This document shows positions 62,340 to 64,000 of a stretch of 64,000 bases of DNA, one piece after another. The stretch is from the NCBI GenBank assembly GCA_903871465.1, contig CAIQHB010000037.1, positions 62,001 to 126,000 of the forward strand, given 5' to 3'. The notes under the pieces are model-generated. The model was not told the DNA's origin, ran no database searches, and was given only the letters and a program-made list of their open reading frames with translations. Position 1 is the first letter of the stretch, and each line of letters begins with the position of its first letter. Position numbers and translations under genes: made by a program. This DNA comes from an uncultured Methanosarcinales archaeon. GTDB taxonomy: Archaea; Halobacteriota; Methanosarcinia; Methanotrichales; Methanotrichaceae.

Positions 62340-64000
62340 CTATTCCGATTGCAGGTTGCCATTCGTCGCTATTGCCAACCACCTGGCGAGCATTTCTGCC
62401 AGTTCTCTTCTCTGGACGGGCTTGGCAATGAAATCGCTCATCCCAGCCTGAATACACTTCTCCCGATCACATTGCATGGCGAGAGCAGTCATGGCAATGA
62501 TGGGAATGCCTGGATTGAGCGCCTTCGATCCTTCCAGGCGGATGCAGCGAGTGGCTTCGAAACCGTCCATCTCGGGCATTTGGCAGTCCATCAATACCAG
62601 GTCGTAAGGAATCATCTGGAGCGCATTGACAGCCTCCTGACCATCGGCCACCACATCAGCCCGGAGTCCCACCTTTCTCAGCATGGCCTGTGCCACTTTC
62701 TGGTTCACAGGGTTGTCCTCCACCACCAGGATGCGTATCTTGCGCTTGTCGTTTTCAGAAATAGTAGGCTCAGCTGCGGAGCGCCCTATAGCTCCCTCGC
62801 CCTCAATTTTGGCAGACTTCTCATCTACCGCACCAGATACGGCCGGCAGCGTCTCAAACACCACTGTGAACCAGAAGGTGGAGCCTTTGCCAACTTCGCT
62901 TTCCACGCCGATCCTGCCACCCATCAATTCCGCCAGCTGTTTGGAGATAGCCAGCCCCAGACCGGTTCCGCCGTATTTGCGTGTTGTCGAGCCGTCCACC
63001 TGAGTGAACGGTGAGAAGAGACTATCCTGCCGGTTTGACGGGATGCCAATGCCTGTATCGCTAACTTCGAAGCGAATTGTGGCATTTCGTTTATCTTCGC
63101 TCTCAAGGCGGACGCGGATAGCTATCTCGCCCTTCTCAGTAAACTTCACGGCATTGCCACCCAGGTTGACTAGAATCTGGCGCAGCCTTCCCGGGTCTCC
63201 GCGCAGGAGCGACGGAACTGCGGGCTCCACCAGACAGACCAGCTCCAGCCCTTTCTCATGGGCACCGAGGGCCAGGAGATCGGCAGCATCTTTTAGCGCG
63301 GAGCGCAGATCGAAGTCCAATGGTTCCAGTTCCAGTTTGCGGGCCTCAATCTTGGAGAGATCCAGGATGCCGTTGATGAGAGACAGAAGCGCCTCACCGC
63401 TCTTATGGGCAATTTGTGCATATTCATGCTGCTCGGCATTCAAATCCATATCCAGAAGCAGTCCAACCATGCCGATGACGCCGTTCAAGGGAGTGCGTAT
63501 CTCGTGGCTCATGTTGGCCAGGAATTCGCTCTTAGCGCGGGCGGCACCTTCTGCGGCATCCCTGGTCCGTTTAAGTTCTTCTTCTGCATGTTTGCGATCT
63601 GTAATATCTCGAGCGATCCCGCACAGCCCTGTGATCTCTCCATCGCGTTCACGCATGGGTGACTTGATGACATGGAAGGTATAGGAAACGCCATTTACTG
63701 GCTTTGTGTCCTCCTCTTCAATGATCTCGCCCGCTAGAACCCTGAGATCCATCTCCTGGACATGCGTCCCTGCTTCTTTGCCGAATAAATCATTATCTGT
63801 TTTGCCGATTATCTCTGACGAAGGAAGTCCAAAAAGCCTTTCCATAGCGGCATTGGCTTGAATATACCGTAAGTTGACGTCCTTTATGAAAATGGAATCT
63901 ATGGCGGTTTCAAAGACGGCTCTGAATCTCTTTTCGCTCTCCAGTCGCGCCTCCTCCACAAGCTTGCGCTCGGTGATATCCATATATGTTCCGAGAACGC
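62340..64000 (-). CDS. Hybrid sensor histidine kinase/response regulator (partial)
   Basis: The open frame runs off the right edge; at least ~550 residues are present. In order: the end of one PAS domain (VLGTYMDITERK), a PAS (AVFETAIDSIFIKDVNLRYI), H-box FLANMSHEIRTPLNGVIGM with the phosphorylated His, ATPase N/G boxes (NLGGNAVKFTEKG, DTGIGIP, GGTGLGLAIS), and a C-terminal receiver with phospho-Asp in VLMDCQMPEMDG. A multi-PAS hybrid kinase; signal and output unknown, and such proteins are numerous in methanogens. Confidence 0.93.
   Translation of the reverse strand, partial: VLGTYMDITERKLVEEARLESEKRFRAVFETAIDSIFIKDVNLRYIQANAAMERLFGLPSSEIIGKTDNDLFGKEAGTHVQEMDLRVLAGEIIEEEDTKPVNGVSYTFHVIKSPMRERDGEITGLCGIARDITDRKHAEEELKRTRDAAEGAARAKSEFLANMSHEIRTPLNGVIGMVGLLLDMDLNAEQHEYAQIAHKSGEALLSLINGILDLSKIEARKLELEPLDFDLRSALKDAADLLALGAHEKGLELVCLVEPAVPSLLRGDPGRLRQILVNLGGNAVKFTEKGEIAIRVRLESEDKRNATIRFEVSDTGIGIPSNRQDSLFSPFTQVDGSTTRKYGGTGLGLAISKQLAELMGGRIGVESEVGKGSTFWFTVVFETLPAVSGAVDEKSAKIEGEGAIGRSAAEPTISENDKRKIRILVVEDNPVNQKVAQAMLRKVGLRADVVADGQEAVNALQMIPYDLVLMDCQMPEMDGFEATRCIRLEGSKALNPGIPIIAMTALAMQCDREKCIQAGMSDFIAKPVQRRELAEMLARWLAIATNGNLQSE

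Overview
The window comes from a methanogenic euryarchaeon. The translation genes are all archaeal (aIF6, L31e, L39e, LX, S19e, L21e, Rpb4, PDCD5, archaeal ThrRS with its own editing domain). There is a VAT/Cdc48 ATPase, the archaeal shikimate enzymes 3-dehydroquinate synthase II and type I dehydroquinase, the tRNA enzymes Pus10 and TrmY, and Mmp10, the radical-SAM methylase of methyl-coenzyme M reductase. The moderately GC-rich core and the many NosD-like secreted proteins would suit Methanothrix/Methanosaeta or a relative; that genus call is inference.

Layout. 1-3882 is one leftward translation/secretion cluster (S19e, PDCD5, PP-loop protein, L39e, L31e, aIF6, LX, prefoldin alpha, FtsY; FtsY runs off the left edge). 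3883-7500 is a decaying accessory islet: two related relics of a DNA methyltransferase N-terminus, a dead antitoxin gene beside an intact DUF104/PIN toxin-antitoxin pair, and a Fic gene broken by one in-frame TGA. 7562-12705 holds SerB, an aldehyde dehydrogenase, an acylphosphatase with a repeated tail, and an MFS carrier. 12770-16056 is a leftward RNA cluster (Pus10, L21e, Rpb4, DUF655, KsgA). 16211-16975 has two divergent small winged-helix proteins around a symmetric operator-like region. 17055-22607 has TrmY, the shikimate pair, Mmp10, a small companion and a B12/radical-SAM protein. 22901-29853 has secreted proteins, adenine deaminase, Cdc48, a PRC-barrel protein and two tandem cyclophilins (one exported, one cytosolic).

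29941-31649 is AT-rich and odd: an orphan gene, a seven-copy 21-bp iteron-like array and a 16-bp palindrome before thrS. 33612-39331 is a surface/carbohydrate block (two NosD-like beta-helix proteins, Rieske protein, GH15 glucoamylase). 39461-40260 is a chain of very small coupled genes. 42235-48642 is a type I restriction-modification locus (R, an antisense membrane gene, S, M) whose M gene is frameshifted. It lies between an intact tRNA-Phe (49538-49610) and a degenerate copy of the 3' end of that tRNA (42135-42160), the geometry of a tRNA-integrated island.

49616-64000 returns to core functions: tRNA-Val, carAB, DUF3467, TPR, Lrp-type effector domain, MFS carrier, a deacetylase/hydantoinase pair, secreted proteins and a hybrid histidine kinase that runs off the right edge. 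The gene pairs that clearly act together are Pus10 with TrmY (pseudouridine-54 then its N1-methylation), CarA with CarB, and the two consecutive shikimate steps. The most unusual items are the tRNA-anchored RM island, the micro-gene chain, the iteron array and the divergent winged-helix switch.
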